A stretch of 64,000 nt of DNA, taken from positions 1-64,000 of the forward strand of contig JAAUZC010000035.1 of the NCBI GenBank assembly GCA_014804795.1, given 5' to 3'. Positions 17,535-25,215 of this stretch are shown one piece after another. The DNA is from Lachnospiraceae bacterium (GTDB taxonomy: Bacteria > Bacillota > Clostridia > Lachnospirales > Lachnospiraceae). How positions within the stretch are numbered: position 1 is the stretch's first letter; each line of letters opens with the position of its first letter. Position numbers and translations under genes: made by a program. A model generated the notes under the pieces. It worked only from the letters and a program-made list of their open reading frames with translations, was not told where the DNA came from and did not search any database.

Positions 17535-18821
17535 ATGAAAAGATTGATTCCATGTATTTATCTGTATAAGGAAAAAGCAGTAAAGAATTTTAAAGATTTG
17601 ACAGTTGTGTCAGAAAACCCGGTGGAGTTGGCGAAAACATACAGTGATAATGCAGCGGATGAACTGATCGTATTTGATATGTCCAAAGGCGATGAGGAAC
17701 ATGAAAAAGCGTTGGACATGATGAAAGCAATCTGCGCATCCATTGAAATCCCGGTGATCGGTGCAGGGAATGTAGCACGGATGGAAGATATTAAGAAGAT
17801 TCTCTATACGGGCTGTGAACGTGCGGTCTTAAATTATGACAAGGAAGAAAATATTGAGATCACCGAAGAGGTATCCAAAAAGTTCGGCAGGGATAAAATT
17901 TATCTTTCCTTCACAAAACCGGAGACATTGAGTATTCACAGACAGCTTATTGATGCCTATATTTCGGAGACAATCTGGATTGCCCAGTCAGGCGGCGTGA
18001 AAGAGACGATGCAGTGTCTGAATGATCCTACAATTATTGTGATGGATAATTGTTCTTTGGAGGGAATGGCGTGGATATTCCAGAATCCGGCGGTAGACGG
18101 TATTTCCGGAAATGCGATCAACGACAATTATAAAGATTTGTATTCCATGAAATCTGTTTTCCAGGAGAGCGGCGTGGATGTGAAAGTGCCGGAAGGAAAG
18201 TTGTCCTGGGCGGATTTTAAATTGAACAGTGACGGGATGGTGCCGGTGGTGGCACAGGACTATAAAACCGGCGAGGTGCTGATGGTCGCTTACATGAATA
18301 AGGAGGCTTTTGAGCGCACGTTAAAGACCGGGAAAATGACTTATTACAGCAGAAGCAGACAGGAACTCTGGATTAAGGGGGAGACCAGCGGACACTATCA
18401 GTATGTGAAATCGCTGACGGCGGATTGTGACTATGACACGATTCTTGCGAAGATCAGCCAGGTGGGTGCTGCCTGCCATACGGGAAGCCGTTCCTGCTTT
18501 TTCAATGAGATCATGGTGCAGGATCTGAAAGAAGCAGCGAATCCTCTGAAAGTTTTTGAAGAGGTGATGAAAGTCATTGAAGACCGGAAGGTTCATCCGA
18601 GAGAGGGATCCTATACAAATTATCTGTTTGACAAGGGACTTGACAAAATTTTAAAGAAGCTTGGAGAGGAGGCGACGGAAATCGTGATTGCTGCCAAAAA
18701 TCCAAATCCCAATGAGGTCAAATATGAAATTTCGGATTTCCTGTATCATATGATGGTGCTGATGGCCGAGAAAGGGATCACCTGGGAAGAGATCACGAAT
18801 GAACTGGCAAACCGGGAGTAA
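17535..18821 (+). CDS. hisIE: HisF-like domain fused to HisI and HisE
   Basis: The C-terminal half is the bifunctional HisIE. A phosphoribosyl-AMP cyclohydrolase domain (about residues 220-320) has zinc cysteines in ADCDYD and GAACHTGSRSCFF, and a phosphoribosyl-ATP pyrophosphatase domain covers about 335-428 (GSYTNYLFDKG...LGEEATEIVIAA). These carry out steps two and three of histidine synthesis. Residues 1-210 resemble a HisA/HisF TIM barrel (IPVIGAGNVARMEDI, IWIAQSGGVKETM), but the position of the first catalytic Asp is IPCIYLYKEKAV, so this domain looks non-catalytic. ATG 17535 follows GGAGGAGAG. It ends the his cluster; hisA, hisF, hisH and hisC are not in the window. Confidence 0.9.
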   Translation: MKRLIPCIYLYKEKAVKNFKDLTVVSENPVELAKTYSDNAADELIVFDMSKGDEEHEKALDMMKAICASIEIPVIGAGNVARMEDIKKILYTGCERAVLNYDKEENIEITEEVSKKFGRDKIYLSFTKPETLSIHRQLIDAYISETIWIAQSGGVKETMQCLNDPTIIVMDNCSLEGMAWIFQNPAVDGISGNAINDNYKDLYSMKSVFQESGVDVKVPEGKLSWADFKLNSDGMVPVVAQDYKTGEVLMVAYMNKEAFERTLKTGKMTYYSRSRQELWIKGETSGHYQYVKSLTADCDYDTILAKISQVGAACHTGSRSCFFNEIMVQDLKEAANPLKVFEEVMKVIEDRKVHPREGSYTNYLFDKGLDKILKKLGEEATEIVIAAKNPNPNEVKYEISDFLYHMMVLMAEKGITWEEITNELANRE

Positions 18822-18822
18822 A

Positions 18823-18851
18823 TTGACTTTTTCTTCTTAATGTGCTACAAT
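18823..18851 (+). promoter_or_regulatory. Promoter of the FMN riboswitch-ribU unit
   Basis: TTGACT (18823-18828), a 17-base spacer and TACAAT (18846-18851) form a good sigma-A promoter about 25 bases before the riboswitch and immediately after the hisIE stop. Confidence 0.75.
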
Positions 18852-18876
18852 CCTGTAAACAATTGAATAGCGGTAA

Positions 18877-19020
18877 TGTCTTCAGGGCAGGGTGACTCTT
18901 TTTGAACATTAGTAGTTTAAGAAGCAAGAATTCCCGATCGGCGGTTACAGTCCGCGGGCACGAAAGTGCGGGGGTTGGTGAAATTCCAAAACCGACGGTA
19001 TAGTCCGGATTAAAGAAGGT
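18877..19020 (+). promoter_or_regulatory. FMN riboswitch (RFN element)
   Basis: The conserved RFN blocks are present in order: TCTTCAGGGCAGGGTG at the 5' side, AATTCCCGATCGGCGGTTA, the GTCCGCG region, GGTTGGTGAAATTCCAAAACC, CCGACGGTATAGTCCGGAT, and the closing GAAGG at the 3' end. The element binds flavin mononucleotide. It precedes an intrinsic terminator and a RibU-type transporter gene, so FMN is expected to switch transcription off. Confidence 0.95.
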
Positions 19021-19110
19021 GTATTGAGATTGTCAGAGTAAATCTGGCTATGATTTTGCACTTTTTTTGTCAAACTGCGCTGTTGACATTTTTGATACAC
19101 CTTAATTTTT

Positions 19111-19154
19111 AACACCTGAAAGGCATTGGGGCTCTTTCAAGTGTTAATTTTTTT
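19111..19154 (+). terminator. Intrinsic terminator of the FMN riboswitch
   Basis: AACACCTGAAAG (19111-19122) pairs with CTTTCAAGTGTT (19134-19145), followed by a T-run, just before the AAGGAGG of the transporter gene. The end of the riboswitch, AAGGTGTAT (19016-19024), can pair with ATACACCTT (19095-19103) or, in part, with ACACCT in the 5' arm of the terminator, which would give an antiterminator. Confidence 0.8.
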
Positions 19155-19168
19155 AAGGAGGTATTCAA

Positions 19169-19714
19169 ATGAATATCAGCAGAACAAAGAAACTCGTGGT
19201 AACAGCTATGCTGTGTGCACTTGCCTACATCACAGTGCTTGTCGGGCGCATTCCAATCGTACTCTTTTTGAAGTATGATCCCAAAGATGTTGTTATAGTC
19301 ATCGGCGGACTGATCTTCGGGCCGCTCACTTCTTTTGCCGTAACGGTGATAGTCTCTGTCATACAGATGTTCACGATAAGCGGTACAGGGATCTGGGGAT
19401 GCATCATGAATATTATCTCAAGCTGTTCCTTTGCGTGTACTGCCTCATTTATCTATAAAAGGAGACGCAGATTATCCGGTGCAATACCGGGGCTTTTTTG
19501 CGGCTTATGCTGTCAGGTTGTGATAATGATGCTCTGGAACTATCTGATCGCACCGATTTATATGGGGTATCCGCGGGAGGAGATTGCGAAATTGCTGCTG
19601 ACGGCGTTTTTGCCTTTTAATCTGATAAAAGGCGGCCTGAACGCAGGGCTCACAATGCTTTTATATAAACCTGTCGTTACAGTTCTGCGCCGGTCAAATA
19701 TGATAGAATCTTGA
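19169..19714 (+). CDS. ribU: Riboflavin ECF transporter S component, RibU-type
   Basis: 181 residues with about five or six hydrophobic segments and the RibU-like N terminus KLVVTAMLCALAYITVLVGRIP, followed by GGLIFGPLTSFAVTVIVSVIQMF. S components bind the vitamin in the membrane and work with the shared EcfA/A'/T energising module, which is not in this window. The FMN riboswitch upstream is the main evidence that the substrate is riboflavin. The ribosome binding site AAGGAGG is ideal. Confidence 0.9.
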   Translation: MNISRTKKLVVTAMLCALAYITVLVGRIPIVLFLKYDPKDVVIVIGGLIFGPLTSFAVTVIVSVIQMFTISGTGIWGCIMNIISSCSFACTASFIYKRRRRLSGAIPGLFCGLCCQVVIMMLWNYLIAPIYMGYPREEIAKLLLTAFLPFNLIKGGLNAGLTMLLYKPVVTVLRRSNMIES

Positions 19715-19723
19715 GAAAAACTA

Positions 19724-19754
19724 TTGACTCTCACGTTGCGTGATACTGTATTCT
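19724..19754 (+). promoter_or_regulatory. MerR-type promoter with 19-base spacer and operator palindrome
   Basis: TTGACT (19724-19729) and TATTCT (19749-19754) are separated by 19 bases, the overlong spacing used by MerR-family activators. The spacer contains the palindrome TCACGTTGCGTGA. It lies 45 bases before the MerR gene, suggesting autoregulation. Confidence 0.75.
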
Positions 19755-19791
19755 AATCTCATAGAAGCGGAATAGATAGGAGCTGATCAGA

Positions 19792-20676
19792 ATGCAAACA
19801 ATAAGCCAGGTTGCGGAATTAACAGGTGTAAGCGTACGTACTCTGCAATATTATGATGAAATAGGACTGTTGAAGCCAAGTGAATTAACGCAGTCCGGCT
19901 ATCGCTTATACAATGATGAAGCGTTGCAGAAACTTCAACAAATTCTGTTTTTTAAGGAGGTGGGTTTCAAGTTAAAGGATATTGGAGAAATTCTGCAAAA
20001 CCCTGATTTTGACAGAATTGACGCTTTCAAGAAGCAAAAAGAATTACTTCTTCTACAGCGCAATCGAACGGACAGACTTATGCAGCTTCTTAGCCGCTTA
20101 GAGAGAGGAGAGCAATGTATGAGTTTTAAAGAATTTGATTTGTCTGATTATATTAGTGCTTTGGAAGATTTTAAGTTCGATCAGACAGAAGAAATTATCA
20201 AGCACTGGGGAAGCATTGAAAATTTTGACATGTTTATCAAAAAAATCAAAGATGATGAAACCGAAGTAGCCAAACGTGCTATTAAACAATTCGGAAGTAT
20301 TGAAAAATATACAGAAGCCATGAAATATAATCTGGAACACTTTTCCGAAATCATGGAAACACAATTAACGGAAGAAGTGAAAGAAATTGGAAAACAATCT
20401 GATATGCTATATGGCAAACTAACCGCCGATTTGTCAGAAGATGTTGCTTCCCCCAAAATACAGTCCATTGTTCAGGAAATATGGCAATTTATACAGAAAA
20501 ACAGCACTAACGTATCCATATCGAGCAGTAAGTCTTATATGGATATGCTTATCAATGCATATTCAAACGATTATATAAAAACCATAACTGATAGTAAATA
20601 TAAGAAAGGTGCTTCGGATTATATTGTGAAAGCGTTCTGTTATTACTCGGAGAATAGCGCTTCCGAAAACATATGA
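19792..20676 (+). CDS. MerR family regulator with TipAS-like effector domain
   Basis: 294 residues. The first 70 or so form the MerR winged helix (ISQVAELTGVSVRTLQYYDEIGLLKPS, then YRLYNDEALQKLQQI), followed by a dimerisation helix (about 75-115). Residues 120-294 resemble the TipAS domain, an all-helical pocket that binds thiopeptides or other hydrophobic ligands in TipAL (FGSIEKYTEAMKYNLEHFSE). It likely activates its own promoter when ligand is bound. No drug exporter gene is next to it; the MATE gene is 10 kb away. Confidence 0.88.
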   Translation: MQTISQVAELTGVSVRTLQYYDEIGLLKPSELTQSGYRLYNDEALQKLQQILFFKEVGFKLKDIGEILQNPDFDRIDAFKKQKELLLLQRNRTDRLMQLLSRLERGEQCMSFKEFDLSDYISALEDFKFDQTEEIIKHWGSIENFDMFIKKIKDDETEVAKRAIKQFGSIEKYTEAMKYNLEHFSEIMETQLTEEVKEIGKQSDMLYGKLTADLSEDVASPKIQSIVQEIWQFIQKNSTNVSISSSKSYMDMLINAYSNDYIKTITDSKYKKGASDYIVKAFCYYSENSASENI

Positions 20677-20708
20677 TGGAAAAGTGTCTGTAAAGTTTGA
20701 GAGTATAA

Positions 20709-20746
20709 TGCCAAAGCGCATAGAAGCCGGTCTGTGCGCTTTGGCA
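20709..20746 (+). terminator. Hairpin after the MerR gene
   Basis: TGCCAAAGCGCA (20709-20720) and TGCGCTTTGGCA (20735-20746) form a perfect 12-bp stem with a 14-base loop. There is no strong T-run afterwards, so termination is plausible but not certain. Confidence 0.55.
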
Positions 20747-20753
20747 GAATATA

Positions 20754-20781
20754 TTGCAATTCATTCAAAATATGGTAGAGT
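20754..20781 (+). promoter_or_regulatory. Promoter-like element TTGCAA-16-TAGAGT
   Basis: TTGCAA (20754-20759), a 16-base spacer ending in ATATGG, and TAGAGT (20776-20781) lie about 65 bases before the next gene. Almost the same sequence recurs at 30088-30115 before the C39-like protease gene. Confidence 0.5.
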
Positions 20782-20845
20782 TAATGATAGAAGATAAGGG
20801 CACCCACAGATTTTTATAGACACTGTCTGTGTATAAGGAGATACA

Positions 20846-21514
20846 ATGGAGCAATTCAGGATCATCGGTTATTACATAAGTGAAGTGATCGATATGCCCG
20901 GTTACCTGAAGGGATTGGGAGAAAAAATGTTGTCTGTCAGCAGCTGTCTGGGAGAGATGCATCCCGGAATGGAATGCTGTTTTGTAAACGGATGGCGTAA
21001 AGGGGAACAGCAGGTATATCAGAAAAGATTAAAGTTAAGCGATGAACAGTATGCGGACTACGCAGAAACTGTGAGAAGACTGTTTGCGGCAAAGAGACTG
21101 GATATCGACTGCAGATTTGTGCATTTATCGGATGCAGAGAATTTTTTTCAAAAGTTTTGTAAAGAGATACCCTGTCGTCTGGTGAGCGTTTCTACAACGC
21201 CCGTTTATTTTGAGATTCTATTGGAGGAACTGAGGAACAGCCACAGTAACGGTCTGCTTGGCGGGGAGCCGGATCACAATGTACGGATCGGATGCGACAT
21301 TCTCGGTTGGGATATCGGAGGATTTCATTCCTTTCTCTGTAATTCTCTGCAGAAGGAATTGCCGGAGGCTGTCTTTAATGATATTGGATTGCTTTGCAAT
21401 GATTTTCAGGAAGTGATGGGATTTGCCGACCGGATAGAGGGAAAAGGAGAACCGGTCAGGTGGATTCCCTGCAGAGTGGGAGTGGTTGGGGAGTATAGAA
21501 GTATGGGAATATAA
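20846..21514 (+). CDS. Hypothetical protein, first gene of the accessory cluster
   Basis: 222 residues; no family recognised. There is no signal peptide or membrane segment, so it should be cytosolic. Many cysteines (for example MECCF, IDCRF, IPCRL) are spread along the protein without a clear metal-site pattern. It has its own ribosome binding site (AAGGAGA) and a promoter-like element upstream. Its last codons run into a degenerate 16-bp tandem repeat (21489-21596). The neighbours downstream look like immunity-type proteins, which is the only clue to a role. Confidence 0.7.
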   Translation: MEQFRIIGYYISEVIDMPGYLKGLGEKMLSVSSCLGEMHPGMECCFVNGWRKGEQQVYQKRLKLSDEQYADYAETVRRLFAAKRLDIDCRFVHLSDAENFFQKFCKEIPCRLVSVSTTPVYFEILLEELRNSHSNGLLGGEPDHNVRIGCDILGWDIGGFHSFLCNSLQKELPEAVFNDIGLLCNDFQEVMGFADRIEGKGEPVRWIPCRVGVVGEYRSMGI

Positions 21515-21596
21515 AGGTAGTGGAATATAGGGCTGCAGAAACATAGAGGTGCAGGAATATAGGAGCACAGAGGCAGAGGAATGTAAAAGTGCATAA
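21489..21596 (+). repeat. Degenerate 16-bp tandem repeat
   Basis: About six imperfect copies with consensus near GGAATATAGAGGTGCA, for example GGGAATATAAAGGTAGT, GGAATATAGGGCTGCA, GAAACATAGAGGTGCA, and GGAATGTAAAAGTGCA. It begins inside the last codons of the preceding gene and runs through the intergenic space. Confidence 0.65.
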
Positions 21597-21660
21597 GTAA
21601 AAATGACTTAAATTAAGTGACAAAATGGATAACATATTGACTGGAACAGGAGGAATGGCT

Positions 21661-22797
21661 ATGGGATTATTCGGCAAAAAGAAAGCGGAGAAAACAGAGA
21701 AACCGGAAGAAAAGCAAATGGAAAAGCAGGTGGAAAAACAGCCGGACAGGCAGACGGAGAAGAAACCTTATATCAGAGGCGCAGGCGGGACTATTGTCAC
21801 CAAGTCGATCTTAAACGGGACTTCAAAGCTGAAATGGCTGTTCAGACAGGAGGCCGGTCAGGGGAACGGCTGGGTGGCTTTCGGCGATACGGACTCACAG
21901 GAATATGTGAACGATGCAAATAATATGGCGATCGTGGATTTCAATACCCTGATTGATATTGAACCTGCGGTGGCGAATGTGTTTTATATGCCTATGGGGA
22001 GTGATCTGGAATTCCGTTGTGACAAAACCGGAAAATATTTTGTAGATACGAGAAGCGGAAAAGAGATCAGGGAGCCGGTGAAGCATCCGGCACAGATTGC
22101 TTTTGAGAAGAATCTGAAATTTTTGAACAAAGAGACCTATCCGACGGAGTTCTTTCATGGCCTGTTTACAAAAAATGATAAGACAGATGTGTTTATAGCC
22201 GGAAATGTGGATTTTCCCACCGGGGAAGTGGTATTAGCTGACCCATTGGCTTATCTCGGCAGCCAATACGAGACTGTTTTGGAGAAAAAGATTCCGGCCG
22301 GGAGTTACCCGGTGGAGCTGTCTGTCTGTCAATCCAAAATTGCAGGGCTGCGGTTTGCGGCGGCGAGGCTTCCCATCAGTGATAAGCAGGCTGCAGGCTA
22401 CGAGATTGCCATGCCGAAGGGAAAGAAGAGAGAAGATTTCGGGAAACCGGGCGTTTTCACTTTTTTCGGTGTGGATACCGGGCTTGCCTGTATTGCGGAT
22501 GCACAGATTTCGGGAGAGTATCGGGCATTTTTTGAAAACTGGCAGAAGGAAAATCCGGGAAAGAATAAATATACGGACTATTTTGCAGCCCTTTTTCAGA
22601 AAAGCTATGAAGACCATCCGGAGGTACAGAACCCGGGCGGAAGTTTTCTGGAATGGAAACTGCCGGGGACAGGGCACAGTATGGTTATGTTTGCCAGTGG
22701 TATGGGGGATGGCATATACAGCGGATACTGGGGACTGGATGAAAAAGGAGAGCCTGTCTGTCTGGTGGCGCTTTTTATGAATCCGGAGTATTTCTAA
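21661..22797 (+). CDS. DUF2185 (Imm33-like) and DUF4241 fusion protein
   Basis: 378 residues. A charged N-terminal segment (KKKAEKTEKPEEKQMEKQ and so on) precedes a DUF2185/Imm33-like domain (about residues 38-120: GGTIVTKSILNGTSKLKWLF, NGWVAFGDTDSQEYV). Residues about 185-378 are DUF4241-like: GEVVLADPLAYLG, the GSYPVELSV block, RFAAARLP, FGVDTGLACIADAQ, and GDGIYSGYWGLDEKGEPVCLVALF. Both families are listed among candidate immunity proteins in polymorphic-toxin loci; their combination in one chain is notable. The start is ATG 21661, seven bases after AGGAGG; an ATG six bases earlier touches the ribosome binding site. No toxin gene is visible nearby. Confidence 0.75.
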   Translation: MGLFGKKKAEKTEKPEEKQMEKQVEKQPDRQTEKKPYIRGAGGTIVTKSILNGTSKLKWLFRQEAGQGNGWVAFGDTDSQEYVNDANNMAIVDFNTLIDIEPAVANVFYMPMGSDLEFRCDKTGKYFVDTRSGKEIREPVKHPAQIAFEKNLKFLNKETYPTEFFHGLFTKNDKTDVFIAGNVDFPTGEVVLADPLAYLGSQYETVLEKKIPAGSYPVELSVCQSKIAGLRFAAARLPISDKQAAGYEIAMPKGKKREDFGKPGVFTFFGVDTGLACIADAQISGEYRAFFENWQKENPGKNKYTDYFAALFQKSYEDHPEVQNPGGSFLEWKLPGTGHSMVMFASGMGDGIYSGYWGLDEKGEPVCLVALFMNPEYF

Positions 22798-22819
22798 ATG
22801 ATGAAAGTGAGATAATGAC

Positions 22820-24283
22820 ATGGAACAGACAAAGATTAAAATAGATCTTACGCTGCTCACCTGCGTTGCCCAGAGCCTCGGCAGGATACCGGAAACCATG
22901 TACGATTTCCAGAAAGTGAAAAATCTGTCCTGCGGCGGCAGGCCGACTTATCAGAGGTTACTTGATCCTTACAACGACAATATCCCGGAACGGTTGGAGA
23001 TTACCGAGGGAGATTTCAGCATGATCGGAAAAATGTCGAGGTTAAAAAAGCTGACGATATCTGCGATGCCGATCAAAGATTTTTCCTTTTTGAAGACCTG
23101 TATTGCGTTGGAGGATCTGGAAATTTCGGGATGCGGTGTGATTGACTGTGCTATTCTGGGAAAGGTGACGAGCCTAAAAAGCCTCAGTCTGCACTATTGT
23201 GCCGGATTGGAGCATATGGAGGAGATTTTGAAGCTGTTCCGCTTAAAAAAGCTTTCTCTGGAAGGGACAATGATCACGGACGCCAGCTGTTTTATGAATT
23301 GCTATTGGATTCCGGAGATCCGTCTGCCGGAACATATTCTGAAAGAGAGACAGAAAGCGGAAAAGGCAGCTTCCAAAAAGAAAGCGGCAAAGGTACAGCA
23401 CAGTGAGGGAGTGACCTTCAAGCCGGTAAAGAGGGAGCAGGAGCCTTGTGCCGGGCAGTATGATTCTCCGGAAAGTCCGGATTCACCATTGTGGGAGGTT
23501 TACAGAGGAGCCTACGGCAACGTGAGCGAGTACATAGAAATATTGATGGGAAAGAGAGAGGAAGCACCGGAGACCTTCAAACTGCGCCGACTGGAAACAG
23601 CCGTAAAAACAAATTACGAGATCGCCTTCGATAATCTTTTTGAAAATCTCTACCATCAGATGAGTTTTTATCGGGCGACATGGCTGGTTCTGCCTTATCT
23701 GGCGAAACTGATGGAGGGTTGGGAAAAAGAGAAAGATGCAGACTGGCTGTTTCGGGGAATCATGGCGGCGGGAAGCTGTCTTGCCACGGATATCTACGGT
23801 GAGAAACCGGGGGAAGAATATGTGTATGAGAGCTACCGGAATGCCATGGCACAGATTCGTGATATAACGATCAGATTTCTGGCCGAACACATGGACTGTG
23901 TCAGAGAGAAAGAAGTCAGCTGGAGGCGGGAATTTGCGATTGCAGTCATGGCGATACTTGGACAGCAAAAACTGGCTTATATGTTGTTTCTCTCCGGAAT
24001 GGAGTCCTGCTATATCATCTGCCCGTCCTGCGAAAACTGTGACGAGGAGATCGAGTTCGGATACTGTGATCCGTCTGAAAAAATTCAGATGGCAGAACAG
24101 CCCACAAAGAGCTGGGACGGGGAGAATTTGGAGGATGTAAAGCAGTGGCTGTTTAATCTGTTTGATCTGATAGAAGACAGTGAGGGGAAAGAACGGCTCT
24201 GTTATTATTTCGGAACTTATACGTGTCCGGAATGTGGGGAAAAGATACCGGTGCTCACAGGAATGGAAGAGTATTTCGGATAA
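22820..24283 (+). CDS. Leucine-rich repeat protein with C-terminal zinc-knuckle domain
   Basis: 487 residues. Residues about 50-175 contain five to six leucine-rich repeats of the LxxLxLxxxxxxDxSFL type (LKKLTISAMPIKDFSFLKTC, LEDLEISGCGVIDCAILGKV). A Lys/Ala-rich linker (about 178-200) follows, then a helical domain of about 270 residues. Near the C terminus are two Cys pairs that could bind zinc, CPSCENCDEE and CPECGEK. LRRs suggest protein binding; the C-terminal domain is not recognised. It lies 22 bases after the DUF4241 gene and ahead of a DKNYY gene. Its role is unknown. Confidence 0.72.
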   Translation: MEQTKIKIDLTLLTCVAQSLGRIPETMYDFQKVKNLSCGGRPTYQRLLDPYNDNIPERLEITEGDFSMIGKMSRLKKLTISAMPIKDFSFLKTCIALEDLEISGCGVIDCAILGKVTSLKSLSLHYCAGLEHMEEILKLFRLKKLSLEGTMITDASCFMNCYWIPEIRLPEHILKERQKAEKAASKKKAAKVQHSEGVTFKPVKREQEPCAGQYDSPESPDSPLWEVYRGAYGNVSEYIEILMGKREEAPETFKLRRLETAVKTNYEIAFDNLFENLYHQMSFYRATWLVLPYLAKLMEGWEKEKDADWLFRGIMAAGSCLATDIYGEKPGEEYVYESYRNAMAQIRDITIRFLAEHMDCVREKEVSWRREFAIAVMAILGQQKLAYMLFLSGMESCYIICPSCENCDEEIEFGYCDPSEKIQMAEQPTKSWDGENLEDVKQWLFNLFDLIEDSEGKERLCYYFGTYTCPECGEKIPVLTGMEEYFG

Positions 24284-24327
24284 ACTGAGAGCAGAAGGAA
24301 AAAATCATAGAAACGAGAGGGAAAAAA

Positions 24328-25113
24328 GTGGGGTATGCACGTATTCTGAAAGATCATAACGGAAAAGAGTCCGGCTACCGGGAATGTGACGGTGAGGTAG
24401 CATATATGCCAAAACAGCAGTCTTATGAAAAGATTTTCCGGAGAGTGAAGATTGATATTGATACGATGGAAGTATTAAATCATGATTTTATAAAAGATAA
24501 ACAACGTGTTTATCGAAAAGGGATTTTGCTGCGTGGTATTACGCCGGAAGGTTTTCATGTCTATAATGCCGCTTACACGGGAAATCATCAGGTTATTTAT
24601 ACACCCTACGGGGATGCAAAGGTTGCACATCCGGCGTCCTTTGAGGTGCTGGATGAGGGAATCGGAAAGTATGGCGCAGAGGGATACGGGAGAGACGAGG
24701 AGTTTGTCTACTTTTTTACCTATTCTACGGATACTCCCTATGCGGTGAGAATCAAAGGCTGTAAGAACCCGGCGGCGTTTTCTATCCTGTCTGACGGCTA
24801 TACAAAGGATGATGTGCATGTATATTACTCTCAGGTAATCGTAAAGACGGCGGATCCACAGTCTTTTTCTGTATTGAGTGATGGTTATGCCGCAGATGAT
24901 AAGCATATATTCTGGCGGAACAAGCTGCTAAAAGCAAACCGGCAGACTTTTGGAGTATGGGGAAACGGTTACGCCTGTGACGATAAGCAGGTGTTTTATC
25001 AGGACAGACTGCTGGATGTGCTGCCCGATTCCTTTCAGATATTGGAAAAGGAAGGGTGTGCGGAGGATGATCGTCATGTGTTTTGTTGCGGAAATATAAT
25101 CAGGATTAAATAA
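24328..25113 (+). CDS. DKNYY repeat family protein
   Basis: 261 residues with repeated DKNYY-type units: DGYTKDDVHVYYSQ, DGYAADDKHIFWRN, NGYACDDKQVFYQD and AEDDRHVFCCGN, each followed by a (D/N)xxSFxVL block. The repeat family (Asp-Lys-Asn/His-Val-Tyr-Tyr) is known from many bacteria, without a defined biochemical role. The start is GTG at 24328, after GAGAGGG. There is no signal peptide. It probably shares a transcript with the LRR gene 45 bases upstream. Confidence 0.75.
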   Translation: MGYARILKDHNGKESGYRECDGEVAYMPKQQSYEKIFRRVKIDIDTMEVLNHDFIKDKQRVYRKGILLRGITPEGFHVYNAAYTGNHQVIYTPYGDAKVAHPASFEVLDEGIGKYGAEGYGRDEEFVYFFTYSTDTPYAVRIKGCKNPAAFSILSDGYTKDDVHVYYSQVIVKTADPQSFSVLSDGYAADDKHIFWRNKLLKANRQTFGVWGNGYACDDKQVFYQDRLLDVLPDSFQILEKEGCAEDDRHVFCCGNIIRIK

Positions 25114-25215
25114 TCGAATCTATTAAATGGCGGTTGTTTGGAAAATTCTTTTATGCAGTTTGGCGGTGCATGGATATATTATACATGAGCAGACTGTAAG
25201 TTGAGGGGAGACGAA

